Shown piece by piece: positions 39,599 to 52,800 of a stretch of DNA of 64,000 nucleotides. Below the pieces are notes generated by a model. It ran no database searches. It was not told the origin of the DNA and was given only the letters and a program-made list of their open reading frames with translations. How positions within the stretch are numbered: the stretch's first letter is position 1; each line of letters begins with the position of its first letter. The position numbers and the translations under genes are program-made. Source of the stretch: Chamaea fasciata (Eukaryota > Chordata > Aves > Passeriformes > Sylviidae); assembly GCA_029207755.1 (NCBI GenBank), contig JARCOQ010000008.1, positions 31,532,521 to 31,596,520 on the forward strand. The letters run 5' to 3'.

Positions 39599-39648
39599 CT
39601 GTTCGTAAATGTCCATATGTCTATTCATAAGTGTCCATACTTATGAAT
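39599..39648. repeat. diverged 22-bp tandem duplication with hairpin
   Basis: Two adjacent 22-base units (39599-39620 and 39621-39642) match at 17 of 22 positions and share TGTCCATA. The second unit also starts a 10-base inverted repeat: ATTCATAAGT (39623-39632), a 6-base loop, then ACTTATGAAT (39639-39648). Confidence 0.8.
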
Positions 39649-41332
39649 TCATAACTCGGCATCATCTTAACTGACACAACCAAAGTACTCCGAATTTCCA
39701 GCAACCAATTGTTTACATTCATCGCATATCCAGATGATTTTTTTATGGAAGTTTAACAGGTAACTAATCCTTATTGCCTTTGTAATTCTTCTGAATTTCT
39801 CTAAGCAAGAGGAGCTGGTGAGTCCTAACCACAGTTATAACATGCTCAGCTAGAATTTGGGCAGAAATGTACATTGTGCCTCTCTTACCTGGACAATCTG
39901 GTATATCTGAAATTCCAGAAAAACTTCACTCAGCAATCATGTAGTTTAATTTCATATTTTAACTATGGATTACTGCTGAAAGCAGATAAAATGTGGAACT
40001 GAGGAAAGGAAAAAAAAACTGCATTCTTTATGCAGTAGTAAAATGCAGGAGTGCAATGAAATGCTGATTAAGATCTGGAGTGTATCACCCGTAAGTATAA
40101 CAGAGAAGCTGAAAGGTAAATTTTACTGGGGGGAATTTGCACAGAGTCCCTTTACAATCCTAGAGAGAACTAACAGAAATTTTTTTGGAAATATCCCTGG
40201 AAAGACATACTTTATACAGTCTTCTGCAGTAAAAAATATGAGAAATCTGCAGGCTGTAGAAAATGCCAATTTTTCAAAGAATTGACACTGTGAAAAGGCA
40301 CAGAGGTACCACTGAAAGCCTGGAGTGTGTGGGTACATTCTGGACTATTTGTGGCACTGCTGAGGTACCATCCTCACTTTCTGCATTTCAGAAAAAAAGC
40401 AGAAAGGCAAAGTCTTAGTGAAAAAAAGATGCACTTTTATCTATTATGAAGCATGCCAGTAGGGCAGGTCTGTCTTCTGCCTCATCCAAAATCCTGCACA
40501 AATGCTGTGCTTTGTTTTGCTTCAAAGCACAGCAATCTCTGAAAGTTCCTATGTCTTTGCATTTTCCTCTGACAGCTCTCATTGAAACATCAGCTAAAGG
40601 CACACCTTACTCCTAAATATTCATGGTAGCCCTTTCTCAAGTGTGGGAGATGACTGCAGCCATAAGTGTTTAACCACCAAAAGCAGCTCTAATCCAAGAA
40701 CACCAGGAACAGCAGGTGTTGGAAAATAAACTGAACGCTGTGAAATACACAACAAAGGGCTGGGGTTTGCAGTCACCAAGCACAGACACAAACCCACCCA
40801 CAAACTGAAGGACACTGCCCAGCTCTCACTGCCAACAAACTAAAGATGTTCCTTATGCAGCAGCTCCAGTGGGACCCTCCACCCCAGTAAGCTCCCAAAT
40901 GCATTTTGTCCCATTCAGCTTAGATTGCCCTGCACATACTGGAACCCAAAATCTAGTTACGTCTATTGTAACAGGTGACACAAGTATTTGGAGGCACTTT
41001 GCACATTACTAACTTCAAAACCAAAACGTGTATATGCTATCCACAATGTCATTTCAGACTGCATTTACCACTCAGTGGCAGGTATCTATCATTTCCAAAA
41101 ATTTCAGGCACGCTTCCTATTCATTCTGCTTCCAGAAGTAGACTGCTAGCCTTCATCAAGTCAGCTTGTCACTGTGAACAAATGCAACTCATCAATGTCA
41201 AGACTGTACAGTAAGACAAGAAAGCAAAAAACTGCTTGAAACCTCTTTTTTATCCTGAAATAAACAGCTCCAGAATATTTATAAGTTCAGTATTTCTCTT
41301 CATCTCATGTATTCATTTAAAGTGACACATTT

Positions 41333-41353
41333 AAAAAAAAAAAAAAAAAAAAA
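41333..41353 (+). repeat. A21 homopolymer
   Basis: Twenty-one consecutive A bases, the longest homopolymer I counted. It could be the remnant tail of a retroposed transcript, but the sequence just upstream shows no recognisable gene, and I see no target-site duplication. Confidence 0.95.
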
Positions 41354-42010
41354 TAATATGGATAATTATTTAAGCCAGAAACAGAAACCCACTAAATATC
41401 AGGCTTTTGATTAAGGTATCCAAGTTATGGTCTTTATATATATGAGACACAGACCTCAGACAGATGGTTTAGAAGTCGTCACTCAGCCTCTGGTGACATC
41501 TATTACATGGGTTGCCCCAATAAAATTACAATGTTCTGAGAGTTACAGGACTCCTAAATTCACACTGCTGCTGAAAGGTTGGAAGGGGTTGATTTGGGGC
41601 CAGAGTAAATGTTGCTTCTTGGGCTTATACACTGAGCAAATCTATTTTTTTTAATTTCTCATGTAGAAACATTGATTACTGTATAATTCACACTTTCTTA
41701 CTTAATATGGTTGATTACTGAGTTGGGGGCAACAAAAGTCTTCTGTTTGGGCATTTATTTCATTCTCAAATCATTCAAGGCTAAATAAATATATGACCTC
41801 GAGGCCAGACTCACCTATGCAGACACCACATCCAAAAGTGAATATGGCTGGTTACACAAGTCTCAGTAACAAAACTAGATTGAGGATTTTGCATTATGTA
41901 CTTTCACGCAGCATTCACACACACATAAGAGCATCCTGCATGAGACAGTGAACCCCATATAAATTAAAGATGCAGGTGAAATCTTTGGGACATTCTTTTC
42001 AGCCAAGTAG

Positions 42011-42023
42011 AAAAAAAAAAAAA
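42011..42023 (+). repeat. A13 homopolymer
   Basis: Thirteen consecutive A bases between GTAG and TCAG. A simple repeat. Confidence 0.9.
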
Positions 42024-43053
42024 TCAGTATTTTATCAAGATTCACAGTGACAAGGTTGAAAATGCCAGAGCATCACTCACAGTCATTTTAAAATTTATAA
42101 ACAACATGTTTAAGTGACATACATATTTAAGAGCTTGGAAGGAAAAGAAAACCAAAACCTAACAGATATTTCAGGCACTATAGTGGCAACTATGTGGGAA
42201 TACAAATATTCTTAAGTTAAATAAAGCCTTATTCACAATTACATTTTCACTACAAAAAGGCTTAATGAGACAACTTAACTGAGAGAAAATAATTTCAAAC
42301 AGCATTCAAGAAAACAGCCTGCTTAAACAGCGTGCCTTTGCCTCTTACATAAAGCAGCAAACCAAGAACATCCTCAGTAAACACGGAAAAAGGGTTCTTT
42401 CCTTAATTTATGCATCAAGTCCAGCTTTGCAGTGTTAATTTTAGAACATAACCCAAGGATGCAGGTGCTACAATGATAATTGCAAATGATTTTGTTCTGG
42501 AAAATACATCATTCATACACACGCATCCTCTCCCCAATCAAGTTAATGTTACAATTCACTATAAAATTATTGAAACAACTGTTACTTCACTGGGGAAAAA
42601 AACCCAAATTCTCACTTACAAAGAATAATCAACACTTAGCCCTTGGAAATCAGTAATTACCACATTTTAGTCAAAAATTACTCATGATGAGAGAATTTCA
42701 CTGTTCACTGTTAATATGTATGAAAGATTTCTCTTCCCTCGCTTTTTTCTTTTATAAAAGATTCCATTAAAGGACAGCTCTGTTTTTCACCCAGGGGCAA
42801 TAATGGTCACAACTTACAGCAGGTCTGGGATGCACTTCTTCAGTCAGGTGTAACAGTCAGTAGAGGGACTATTCCAACACCAGATCACACATAACACAGT
42901 TGTAAACTATACTGAGGTGTTTGGGTTATTACAGGGACTCAAACTGTTCTTATACGAGGCTACTATTTCCTTGAGAGATACTTTGTATGTATGTAGGACT
43001 CTCTCTGCTGGTACACAAGTTTATTTTTGAGTAGGAGAGCAATTTGTCATCTC

Positions 43054-43078
43054 CCATCATCCACTTGGTGGATGATGG
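43054..43078. repeat. 11-bp perfect stem-loop
   Basis: CCATCATCCAC (43054-43064), loop TTG, GTGGATGATGG (43068-43078). The stem is fully paired and GC-moderate, so it is less expected than the AT dyads elsewhere. It lies at the start of a 97-codon frame that opens with TTG and has no recognised family. Confidence 0.9.
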
Positions 43079-46000
43079 CAAGTGCAGCACCTTTAGTGGT
43101 GATACTTTGCTCTTGGTTCCTGAGAAGAAAGTGAGCTTTTTGCCTGAAATACCATCTCAAATCAATTATGAACTCAGTGGCAAGAGTTGGGATACTCAGG
43201 GCACTTTTAAACCTGGTCATCCCAGTATTGACCTACACTTCACCTTGAGACAGCTTTTGGAGAAAATAACAGGATTTCATAAGCTCTGCACAGCACATTT
43301 TATAGATTTCTGGCAGGTCTCTGATTCAGTGTATTGAACAACTCGAGGCAGCTGATCAGGTGTCCTTGAAAGAACACATTATTGACAGAAGAGCTGCAAA
43401 AAGGGCTGGAGAGCTGTGTTTGTGGCAGCAGCAGGCTGGGCTACCCCTACTGCCTCTTGTGTTACATTTACATGCATTCAACCAAAAAGAAGATTCATTA
43501 TCACACACAATTAGGCTCCAAAGAAAGCCCCCAATAAAAATATTAAGGAGACTTCAACTCCAGAGCATGGCCAGCTCAGTAGCCTCCAAATCAGGAGTAT
43601 AAAAACATGACTGTGATTACTGGATCAAATACATTTAGTGTGTTCTCAATACTCAGGTGATGCCTTAAGCAACATCTATACTGATAAAGGAAAAAAGGTT
43701 TCTGTCAACAAAATTAAAACACAGGCTCTCTGATCATCCATACTATTTAATTCTTAGCTTACTCTCTAATTCAGCTTTGACAAGTCCAGTCGTCTCCTTG
43801 CAATACAAATCTGCTCCAAAGGGGGATGGCCCTAAACAATGTGGGAATGATCAGCCCATGCCAGTTGGCTTCTGACCGTAAGAAAGAAATGCAAAAAAGC
43901 ATCATGATAACGAGTAACTGAGGAATAAGGAAATTGTGCAAAGCTTTCAAAATGTCGATTCTCACTGGCGTCAAGTCGTTTCTAATTATCTTAGGTGGCC
44001 TAGTAAAAACTATTATATCCCTTTTTTACAGATATTCTTCCATACGGCTGTATAGCATCTCTTTTTGTTCCATTTTACCAAATATTTAGCATGTTATTTT
44101 TGTCTCACATGAAAGTGTTTCTAGTTTTGAATGTTTTTATAATGTCCTTAATGCAATTTAATGGCATATTACTTGTTCTTTTAAAAAGTCTCATCCATGC
44201 ATATTCTGCATTTAACTAGGAACACTCCGAGTTTAAACAGAATGAAGTTAATATGAAATGCTACACAAAATGTATGCATTTAAAAAAATTAAGACTGTCA
44301 ATTGATACACACTTAATATTGTGAAACTACTCAAGATAAAAGCTAATAAACATCAACGTAAACAAACATGATGACAATTAGAACCTCTACTTGTACCACT
44401 TGTGTACCATCTTTCAAATTTCAAATTTTTTGGATGGTTGACTAAATACAACAATCAATAAGGTAAATTCTGAGATGATTGAGGAAGCAATGAAGACTTC
44501 AATCATTTGCCAAATGATTTTATATTCCAAAAATCCTGTTAGGAAAACCTTGGTGTACATTTAGATTTATAAATTATCAATGGAGAGGAGCAGTAATTTT
44601 TGTAGGTACGGCCTTGGCTGACACACCACAAATTGAATTGAACAGCAGCAGCCCAAAAGCATCTGCTGGTATACCCAAAGCTTTCTAATCAGGAAATGTT
44701 TATTTCCATTAAGAGTGAGACAGGAAATCCAGTCAGAGTCTGAGTCTCAGCTAATAAGCTGTATACTTTTCTTTATTTAAAGCACACGTGTGCAGAAGCA
44801 TCACTAGGCCACAGTAATTCAAATTCTGGACTAATTTTACATATAACAGCCATTCTGTGGCCTGCAAGTTGCAGAGAGGTATTCTTACACATGTACAATA
44901 TTTCCTTTCATTTAATGCAAGTTTTCACTTATATTAGCTTCTGTGAAGAATGCTGAGAAGCATTCAGTCTGTGTACAACAGTAGCAACAACTTCCTAAAA
45001 TTTCACCTCAAGAGATGGGTTTGATTCTAAGATTCACATGTAATATTGTGAATGCACAGCTAAGATTGTTTACTATACCTTTGCTGCTATGACTTTTTCC
45101 CTGTTCTACAGCCCCATAAGCTCAACACAGTCTCTTACAGGGTGACATTAAAATCTCCTCCAATTCACACTAGACAGGGCTGCAGAGATTGAATAGAGAT
45201 GCAGACTTCCCTAAAGCTTCCCAATGTTCCCTGAATGGAGCACTCTGATGAATAAATGCAGAATTTCCTGTTTCAGCTCAGCCAATGTATTTTTAGAAGA
45301 GCAAAAATCACCTCAGCAGAGCACTATTTTCAGTTCTGACTCTAAGAAGCTTCCTAAAGTCTATTTTGCAGAGTGAATAGACAAGATGTGCTACTGACCT
45401 AAAAAGCAAGATGAGGTTGGTGCTGTGAACTGGATACCAATTTTAATGGGGCTACTGCTTTAGAAGTTGGCTTAGCTTGTGCCATTGCACTACTGACACA
45501 CTTCCAGCCTCAGTATCTGTCAAGCCAACTTTCATTTAAATTGAGTTTGCTGTTTCACGACTATGCTTGGTGTGAAATCAAAACCAAAGAAGTGACACCA
45601 TTTGTAAACAAGTTTTTATTTTGACATCCAAGGATTTCTACTTTAAAATATGAACATTTCAGTGGATTGAAAATAAGTCGTTTAAGAATCTGAAACAAGG
45701 TCAAGTAGCAAGTATGAGCTCTGTCACTGGCAAGAGTGCAAGTACATATTTGGCATTTTGCAGAACCTTCAGGCTTAGTTTGATTAGTTGTTAAAATTAT
45801 GACTTGCCTACAGGGAGAATCACAATAATTGGTATAGGTCATAGATAATCAAAAGTGTCTCTCCCAGTGGGATGAAACCTATTAAAATCAGATATTAAAA
45901 TCTCTTTACACTTGCCTATTCACTTCACGTGCAAAATTATTTGTCCCAAATGTTAGTCTCCAAGGAAGACTGCAGACATTTTTCACTGTTCTTTATTTTG

Positions 46001-46490
46001 TGCTAATTAACAATTTCAAGAGGTTTGAGAAAGACAAAGCTCAGTATACCCCAAAGAAATGATTTCTTTTTAGATGCCAGATTTTTGCTTAATCTTGTTG
46101 AAAGAATCAACTTTAAAGCTTTGAATGTTTAGATTACTTCAGATAACATATCAAAGGCTAGTACTAAAAAACAATATTAAATTCAACCCATTATTTCTAT
46201 TGTGAAGACCTGAAACTTAAAAAGAACGTTAATCAGATCAATTTTGATTACTGATTAAGTGAAGAAAATGGTTTTGCTATTGAGACAGATTTTGCACTTT
46301 TCCATAATAATTATTGTTATGACAAAGGAATCAGATCAAACCAAGCATATTTTGTCCAGCAAAGTTTAAAAAAATGAGAAAACCAGTAGATAAATAACCA
46401 GCCAAGTTGAATGATGCCATGAAATTTATTTATGTAAAAAGTAACTATTAGTGCTCGATAAAACCCTATAAAAGCCAAATATATGTTTAG

Positions 46491-46790
46491 ATGCCTGACA
46501 GCATCTGCCTGAACTTGTGCACAGCATTAGACACCAACCCACACAACATCTTTGTCTCTAAACTGGAGAGACATGGATTTGATGCAGGTACCACTTGGTG
46601 GAAAAGGAATTGTTTGAGTGTTCTCACTCAAAGAGCTGCAGTCAATGGCTCCATGTCCACGTGGGGACAAGTGCCAGGGTTCCTCAGGGCTCTTACTGGC
46701 ACTGTCACTGCTCAGCACATTTGCTGGTGAAATGCACAGTGGGACTGAGCGCACCCTCAGCAAGTCTGCCAATGACAACAATGATTTTGT
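46491..46790 (+). mobile_element. CR1 LINE ORF2 fragment (reverse-transcriptase domain), decayed
   Basis: This is a 5'- and 3'-truncated relic of a CR1 non-LTR retrotransposon. The intact element encodes an endonuclease/reverse transcriptase that copies its own RNA into the genome. The frame starting at 46491 reads ICLNLCTALDTNPHNIF and then SKLERHGFDAG. These match the RT block whose usual form is close to YLDLCKAFDTVPHNIL followed by SKLERHGFDGW. The same frame continues through QRAAVNGSMSTW. A frameshift near 46660-46680 moves the match to the frame of 46618, which reads QGSSGLL and then HSGTERTLSKSANDN. The usual form there is close to DSGIECTLSKFADDT. The catalytic FADD motif is degraded to SAND, and the motif A aspartate (LDL) is asparagine (LNL), so the copy is dead. 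No match is seen after about 46790. Identification is from memory of the family, not from a search, but the run of matches is long and ordered. Confidence 0.88.
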
Positions 46791-48002
46791 GATTCTGAAG
46801 CAAAATAGCACTTAATAGTACAAAGCTTTAGAAAATTGTTATTCAACACAAAGGAGACCCTTAAGATATGACTTAGAAACCTACAGCTCAGATCACTGTA
46901 ATTATAGTGGTTTTGTTTAAAAAGAAAAAGCAAAACTTCTCTTTTCACCAGCACGATTCAACAAGAGAATAGAAAAAGTTTGGAATCATAGCTGCCCCTG
47001 GGGCATACATATAGCCCTTGACAGTTGTCCTAAACCTCAAGTTTGAGCTTTAAAGCTTTAGCTTTCTGGCACCATTTTAATTACAGATAACTGTCTGTTT
47101 GCCAGTCTTGCCATTGTTAATGTCACTTCAATCAGCTGTTACAACAACTCCTTTGAATAATTATACAATATTTTTTGCAGCCCTTTCATGACTCACACAG
47201 CCCTTCAGTCTCTGGGAATGCTTTGCTTTGATTCTCTTTCCTCAAAGTGTAGAAACAATGCCTTTTCTGTAGTCCAGTGTATTTATCCAGTAAACGAAAG
47301 TGTGTAAATGGAGAGCAGGAAGAAGGCAGAAACCATGGTTACCTGTCAGTCAAGTCAATATACTAAAACAGATGTTACTCATCTCGACAACATCACAGCC
47401 CATACAGTGAAGCAGCACTATTGTTCCTAAGAGTTTCACTGTTATTCATTATTTGAAATACACTCCACATCTTCATATTCATGAAAGTGCTATGAGAAAG
47501 GTGTAAGATCTTCAAAAGGTTTCATTCAGCCAAGGCTGAGTGTGAATTCAGTCCCTGTGCAGAAAAGGTTACATGAGAAAGCATTAAGCAATGACCATTG
47601 AACTGCTACTAGTGATATAACTTTTCTTACCAGGTTGTAGTGAGATAAAACATTAATTAATGTTTTCTTTTCTTGCCCAGGGAGTGTTCCTTTAGGTATC
47701 AATGTAAAGTTGTTTATGGGCTGTGCAATAAATGGATTCATCTCAATCATGGGAAAGAGAAAGTCTCCAAAGCAGGGCAGGGCAGCAAAATGAGCACTCC
47801 AAAGGCACTTTGGCACTGACAGAGATTACACATAGACAGATTTGCCTAACTCTTTAAATGAAGTCCTGGCTACTCACCATGACATCTATTAAAGCACTGT
47901 GTTGCCATGACTATCTGTATCGTATTTTGAGGGAATTGATGCTGATGTAGGCAGGGTCTGGAGCAGCAGTTTAGGACTGAAATCACATTGTCAAAGTGTG
48001 GA

Positions 48003-48041
48003 TCTACAGATCAATCCACCATCTGGGTCTACAGATCAATC
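48003..48041 (+). repeat. short direct repeat, period 25
   Basis: TCTACAGATCAATC occurs at 48003-48016 and 48028-48041. This is a small tandem duplication and the flanks are unremarkable. Confidence 0.85.
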
Positions 48042-48630
48042 TGCTAGTCCTCAAAGAGCAAAGGGGGTGACTGAACAGTGGGGACAGGATCATGCAGTCA
48101 GGCACTTCCATGGTGGGAAGGGGCAGCTGAGGACCATGGGGTTAAGAGCAGCACACTTGAGACCTCTGATGGAAAAGGTACAATTTTCTTTTAATTATTC
48201 TACATATTTCCTTTTTTTCTAAAATGCCCTCTTCTTCTGTTAGTTTAGGGGGCAGGGTTTGGTTCTCCACCCAGCCTCTGTCGATTCCAAGTTCAGAATT
48301 TCAACGTGTCATCTACTGTGGTAGTATGGAAAAGAAAAATGCAACCTTCATTTATCAAATTTTTCTCCAAAGAGCCTTTAAGTTTGACACTGAAGAGAGA
48401 ACTAAGCCAAACTGCTCACGTTTCTGCACCAAAGTTCAATTCAGATACACAATGCTGTGAACTGAGAGAGCAAGAAGAACTTTCTGAGTAAACCTGAGGG
48501 TAGTAAGAAATTGTGAAGTGAGATCAGAAATGAAGAAATAGAAGACTGCTGAAGATACACCCTCAACTCAGACACACACTCTTGATTTTTATTCAGGTTT
48601 AAGAGGGTCCAAATATTTTAGAGAAAGCAC

Positions 48631-48659
48631 TTTTCCAGTTTCCAGTTTTCCAGTTTCTG
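48631..48659 (+). repeat. TTCCAGTTT short tandem repeat
   Basis: Three imperfect copies of TTTCCAGTT lie in tandem, bounded by AGCAC and CTGG. A simple local duplication. Confidence 0.8.
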
Positions 48660-49037
48660 GACTGTACCTTACTTACAGAACTATTAGTTAATGACTGCTG
48701 TGTTGGAAGCCCTCCACATTAAGACAGCAGTATAATTAGTATAGCAGAGCAATATGTTTAGTGATAGGAGAACTTGTCCAATAATGCTCCTTACCAGGAA
48801 TATGTAACACTTTCTGTCATTGCCCTGAAAAGGTTACTGAGCAATGCAATGCTTAAACAGAACCAAATCTTGTCAGAGTCAAAAATTAAAATAAAGTTGA
48901 AAAGATTGCAGGAAGCCAGACTTCTGCATGACAGCTTGCCATCATTTTTTCACGTGTTCCCTAAAAGAAAACCACAGAAAATGTGATATCTGATATTCTG
49001 GGAAGCATCAAGTAACAATTGCTTTCTTTTCTTTTTA

Positions 49038-49085
49038 GTTAGGATCTTTAGGATCTAACAAAAACCACTTCATTAGGATCTAACA
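49038..49085 (+). repeat. TTAGGATCT triple repeat
   Basis: TTAGGATCT occurs three times: two copies in direct tandem at about 49038-49055, and a third at about 49073-49081 followed by AACAC. The second copy is also followed by AACA, so the unit was probably longer. Confidence 0.8.
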
Positions 49086-49407
49086 CTTCGTTCAAAGTAT
49101 CCCTTTTTACAGAAAATACTTTAAAAATGTTTCTTACCCATTGACAGATTGAAAACATTGTCATGTACTTTAACAATCTACAAAGATGAAAGTTTTGCAT
49201 TACCAGAGACTCCCTTATAGCACTTAGGTTGTCATTAGTGGAACTCAGTAGAAAATGTTCCTTGCTGTTGTCAAACTTTGCTTCTAGTGAGCAGCCAAAA
49301 ACCCCCAAACCTAAGCAGGCCATCCCGCAAAATAAGTCGGAAAGTCTTTCCTGAAAGCTCTGATCCCGTTTCTCACAGCAAGCTATGGTTTTATATCTGG
49401 GGCACGA

Positions 49408-49890
49408 ATGGATTTCATTCTACTCCTTCATGGAGGAATCCACTTTGTGAGCTGCATCCTGTCCCTCTGTGTTGTCAAACACAGCCAACACACATCATCT
49501 GTCACTCTCCAAACTCTTACACCTGCTGCAAAGAGAAATTTTAGAAAGAAACAAGCCTTCAGTCTCATAGTTAATAGCAGCATTGGACATTGCATCAATA
49601 TTTTCTCTGAAGCAAAAATAAAGGTCAAAAAACCCAAAAACTATCAGTGTTATAAAGAAAGATCAAAAATTCTTGCCGGTGCTGCTGCTAAGTCAATAAA
49701 TCCCTGGCAGAGAGAAGCCCAGAGTGGACAGATAAAACAGCTCCCAGACACCTACATTTATCTTCCCAAACGTCCAGTTGTAAAGAGACATAACACTGAC
49801 ATGGTGTCGGGTCCACCACAAAATTATCAATGCTTTCAGCAAATATGTTATCACCTAATGATGAAAATGCTTCAAAATTGTGGTGTCTGA
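49408..49890 (+). other. longest open frame (160 codons), probably non-coding
   Basis: An ATG-initiated frame of 160 codons is the longest in the window. The first 20 or so residues are hydrophobic (MDFILLLHGGIHFVSCILSL), and the rest is lysine-, glutamine- and asparagine-rich without a recognisable domain. By a rough hand estimate at this composition, about 0.1-0.2 such frames are expected in 128 kb of strand, so a single one is not compelling. No Kozak-like context, splice partner or paralogue is visible. It lies in A-rich sequence, which lowers stops containing T on this strand. I treat it as probably chance. Confidence 0.25.
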
Positions 49891-52800
49891 AAACAACTGA
49901 AACACCAATATTCAAAATTGACATGGTAGGAATGATGGGATTAGCTGTCAGAGAAATGCCTTATTGTGAAGGAAAGCCAACAGCCAAATAGAATAAATTC
50001 ATTGTAATGAACATTGCAGAATTCCCCTGGATTTTTTATTACCCGCATAAAGAAAGAAAGGATTGTACAAGTGAAATACAACCAACTAATGCACTGAGTG
50101 TGAAATACTGAGATCACAGAAAAAGTATTAAACAGAAATGATTCTTTCAAAGAAACTAGTCACAAAATCCCAAGAGCTCCTGATTTAGACACAAACATCA
50201 TGCAAGATGTCTCACAATGCAACAACTCTGTTATTGTATTCTTACATGTTTCTCAAATTCAACATCCCTGAAATTAAAATAAATTTAAAAAAACCTAAAA
50301 ATTTTCTATTTCAAGAAGAAAAAGTGCATGACAGCATCAAAACTCACTGAAAGAAAATTACAAATAGCCAAAGAATAAAATATTGTGAACTGAAACCCAG
50401 CTGAGAGAGTAAACAAACTACTTTAACAGCTGTGACTTTAAAAGCCTTTCTCCTTCTTCATTATCTTCCCAAAGGCTGAAAGGGATAAACAACAGAGCTT
50501 TAAAGCAACAGCAGGAGTAAAAAAAGTTTCCAAACATGGAGGTTACATTCACGGCCTTGTAGAGAGTAAGTGCTTTGGAAAGAGCATGAATAGGGAAGCG
50601 ATAATATCCAGTGCTGATACAAAATTTTCCAGGGTAATAAACCCTAAGAAGAATTGCAAGAGGATTTCATAACATTGAGAGGCTGGGTGATAAAAGGCCA
50701 ATTGAAATTTCATGTAGATAAATACAAAACATTATAAATGGGGACAGAAAGGTAACCACAGTACACCCACAGAGTACTCAGCTCATGCTACTCAAGAGTA
50801 ACTCATGGATCTTTCCCTGGAACATCACCACATAATCCAGAAGGCAGTAAGATGACAACCAGACTGCAAGGAATTCTTAGCAAAAAAATGGAGAAAAGGA
50901 CAAAAATAACATAATTATCCCACTACATTAATTCTTGCTCTTCCTGCATCCCCAACAGCACATGTAATTTTGAGTGGTCCATCTCAAGGACAAGACAATA
51001 AAAGGCAAAAGCAACAAGAACCATCAGAAAGGTAAAAAGGCTTCAATACAAGGATAGTTCAAATGGAGTCCAACTCCTTAGCTGAGGAAAACTGCCAAGT
51101 GAAAGAAGGATGAATAGGAATGATTAGTCACTACTTCTCATTAAACAAGGACTAATGGACAGCAAGTGAATTTTTCAGGCAGCAGGTTTAAAACAAAAGG
51201 AGTATCTTTAAACACACGTAAATAAATTAATGGATTGATTGCTGGAGCCAACGAGAAAGATGGATTTAAAAACTGATTACACACATTTAAAGGTGATTAA
51301 CATAAGAGACTGAATGCAACTCAGTTTAGCAAGCCCCTGGACTGCACCCTGTCAAAGGCTGTGTGGTATTTTGTGCTCTGACTGCTATTTTTTCAGAAAA
51401 CCCTCTCTAACCTTTGAACTTGCCATGACACAATTTCAAGTATGGTCTCTCCAGAGGTGAATCAGCACAACTGGAGGAGCAGCCAGCCTCAGAGCTGGGT
51501 GAAACAGCAGTGCCAAGGGCCCATCACACAGCTGGAACATCTGCCACAGCTCTGTGAGCCTCGGTCATGGACCCAAACCAGCCCAAGGGCAGCTCCTTTC
51601 AAAATGTCCCACCGTTGTGTCTATGTCCTTCCCAGGGAATGAGGAGTTGTTGAGTTCCCAAGGATCCCTGTCCGTGGTCTGGACTGCTGACTTCATCTGG
51701 ACTTCCCAGGATGAAGCACAGACAGGTGTGACCCCACTGTGTGACACCTGAAGGAACTGTCCTGCAGGTGACCCTGCACAGGAATAGTGCACATCGTTCC
51801 CCGAGAGGATTCCCTCAGATCCAACCCTGCTGCTCAGCAATGCCAAGCTGTATTTTCTGGACACTGATATTTAATATTGATAACTTCTTAAGTGGATACA
51901 TTTGTCTTTAAAAAACCAAGGCCATTTGTGGTCTTAAGTCAAAAGATTCTGTGTTCTTGGAATAATGAGCAATTATAAACATACTCTCTCCATATAGTCA
52001 CAATACTTGAAACTTTCAGTTTTCAGTATTTTCTCTTCCATAAATGAAAAAGAAAAACCCCCACAAAGCCTCATTTATTAATTAACTACACATTATCATA
52101 TACTGTTCAACATTTATTGTTGAATTACATTTCATTAATAAGACACAATTCCACTTCCTCTGAAATTTGCTTCCTTTAACTTCATAAAAGGAATTTTTTC
52201 CTTCCCCTTTGGGGCATTTCAAAGCATTTAACTGTAATTAACCTCCAAACTAAATTTTAAGTATCAGATACATGCTGAAGAAAACCAAAGGTACTTTACA
52301 ACACAAAAATCACATCTGGAAACTCTGCACAGAAAAGCAACACTTCCCTTTTCATTATTTTATAGAACGAGTTCAAGTAAATTTTCTGAGTCACAGACAT
52401 ACTCACTAAAATTAAATGACTGTATATAAAGCAGTATAGTTTTGTGCCTAGGAAGCAGAGATTGCTCTTTTATGTAGTACCTGCTAAAAGCTGCTACCCC
52501 GAATAAGACTGATGTTTTTAACCTTTCAAGAGACCTAAATGATAAATTTGGTCAAGGACAAGATTGGACATTCGTTCTAGAGAGTCTTTCTAAATCCTAA
52601 TATTAATATGTTATTGGTAAACATATATGGCAGTTTTCAATGTTTTTAAATAAAAAACAATAAATTCTAGGCTAAGCATACCAGATAGTCAATAAAACTT
52701 GCAATTAAAAGAGGACAATTGTACACAGTCCTAATAAATTAGAATACTGTTACCCGCTTTGGCAAATTTACAAAGCAGCTTATTTTAATTTCTAGGGTTT

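Larger units (their letters stand above)
31946..46490. other. gene-free AT-rich DNA between two CR1 relics
   Basis: Apart from the small repeats and dyads listed at 34.2, 36.5, 37.5, 38.3, 39.6, 41.3, 42.0 and 43.05 kb, I see no gene. The 97-codon frame at 43044-43337 opens with TTG, begins in a hairpin and has no recognised family. The 106-codon minus frame at 39308-39628 overlaps the duplicated 22-mer. Confidence 0.6.

Noticed and set aside
41333..41353. A21 run as the tail of a processed pseudogene
   Set aside because: No recognisable retroposed coding sequence or target-site duplication lies upstream.
43044..43337. 97-codon plus-strand frame of rather protein-like composition
   Set aside because: It starts with TTG inside a hairpin, has no recognised domain, and no splice signals frame it.
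51430..51850. GC-richer patch with frames on both strands as a possible exon cluster
   Set aside because: Frames overlap in both directions without any conserved family block, consistent with fewer stops in GC-rich DNA.
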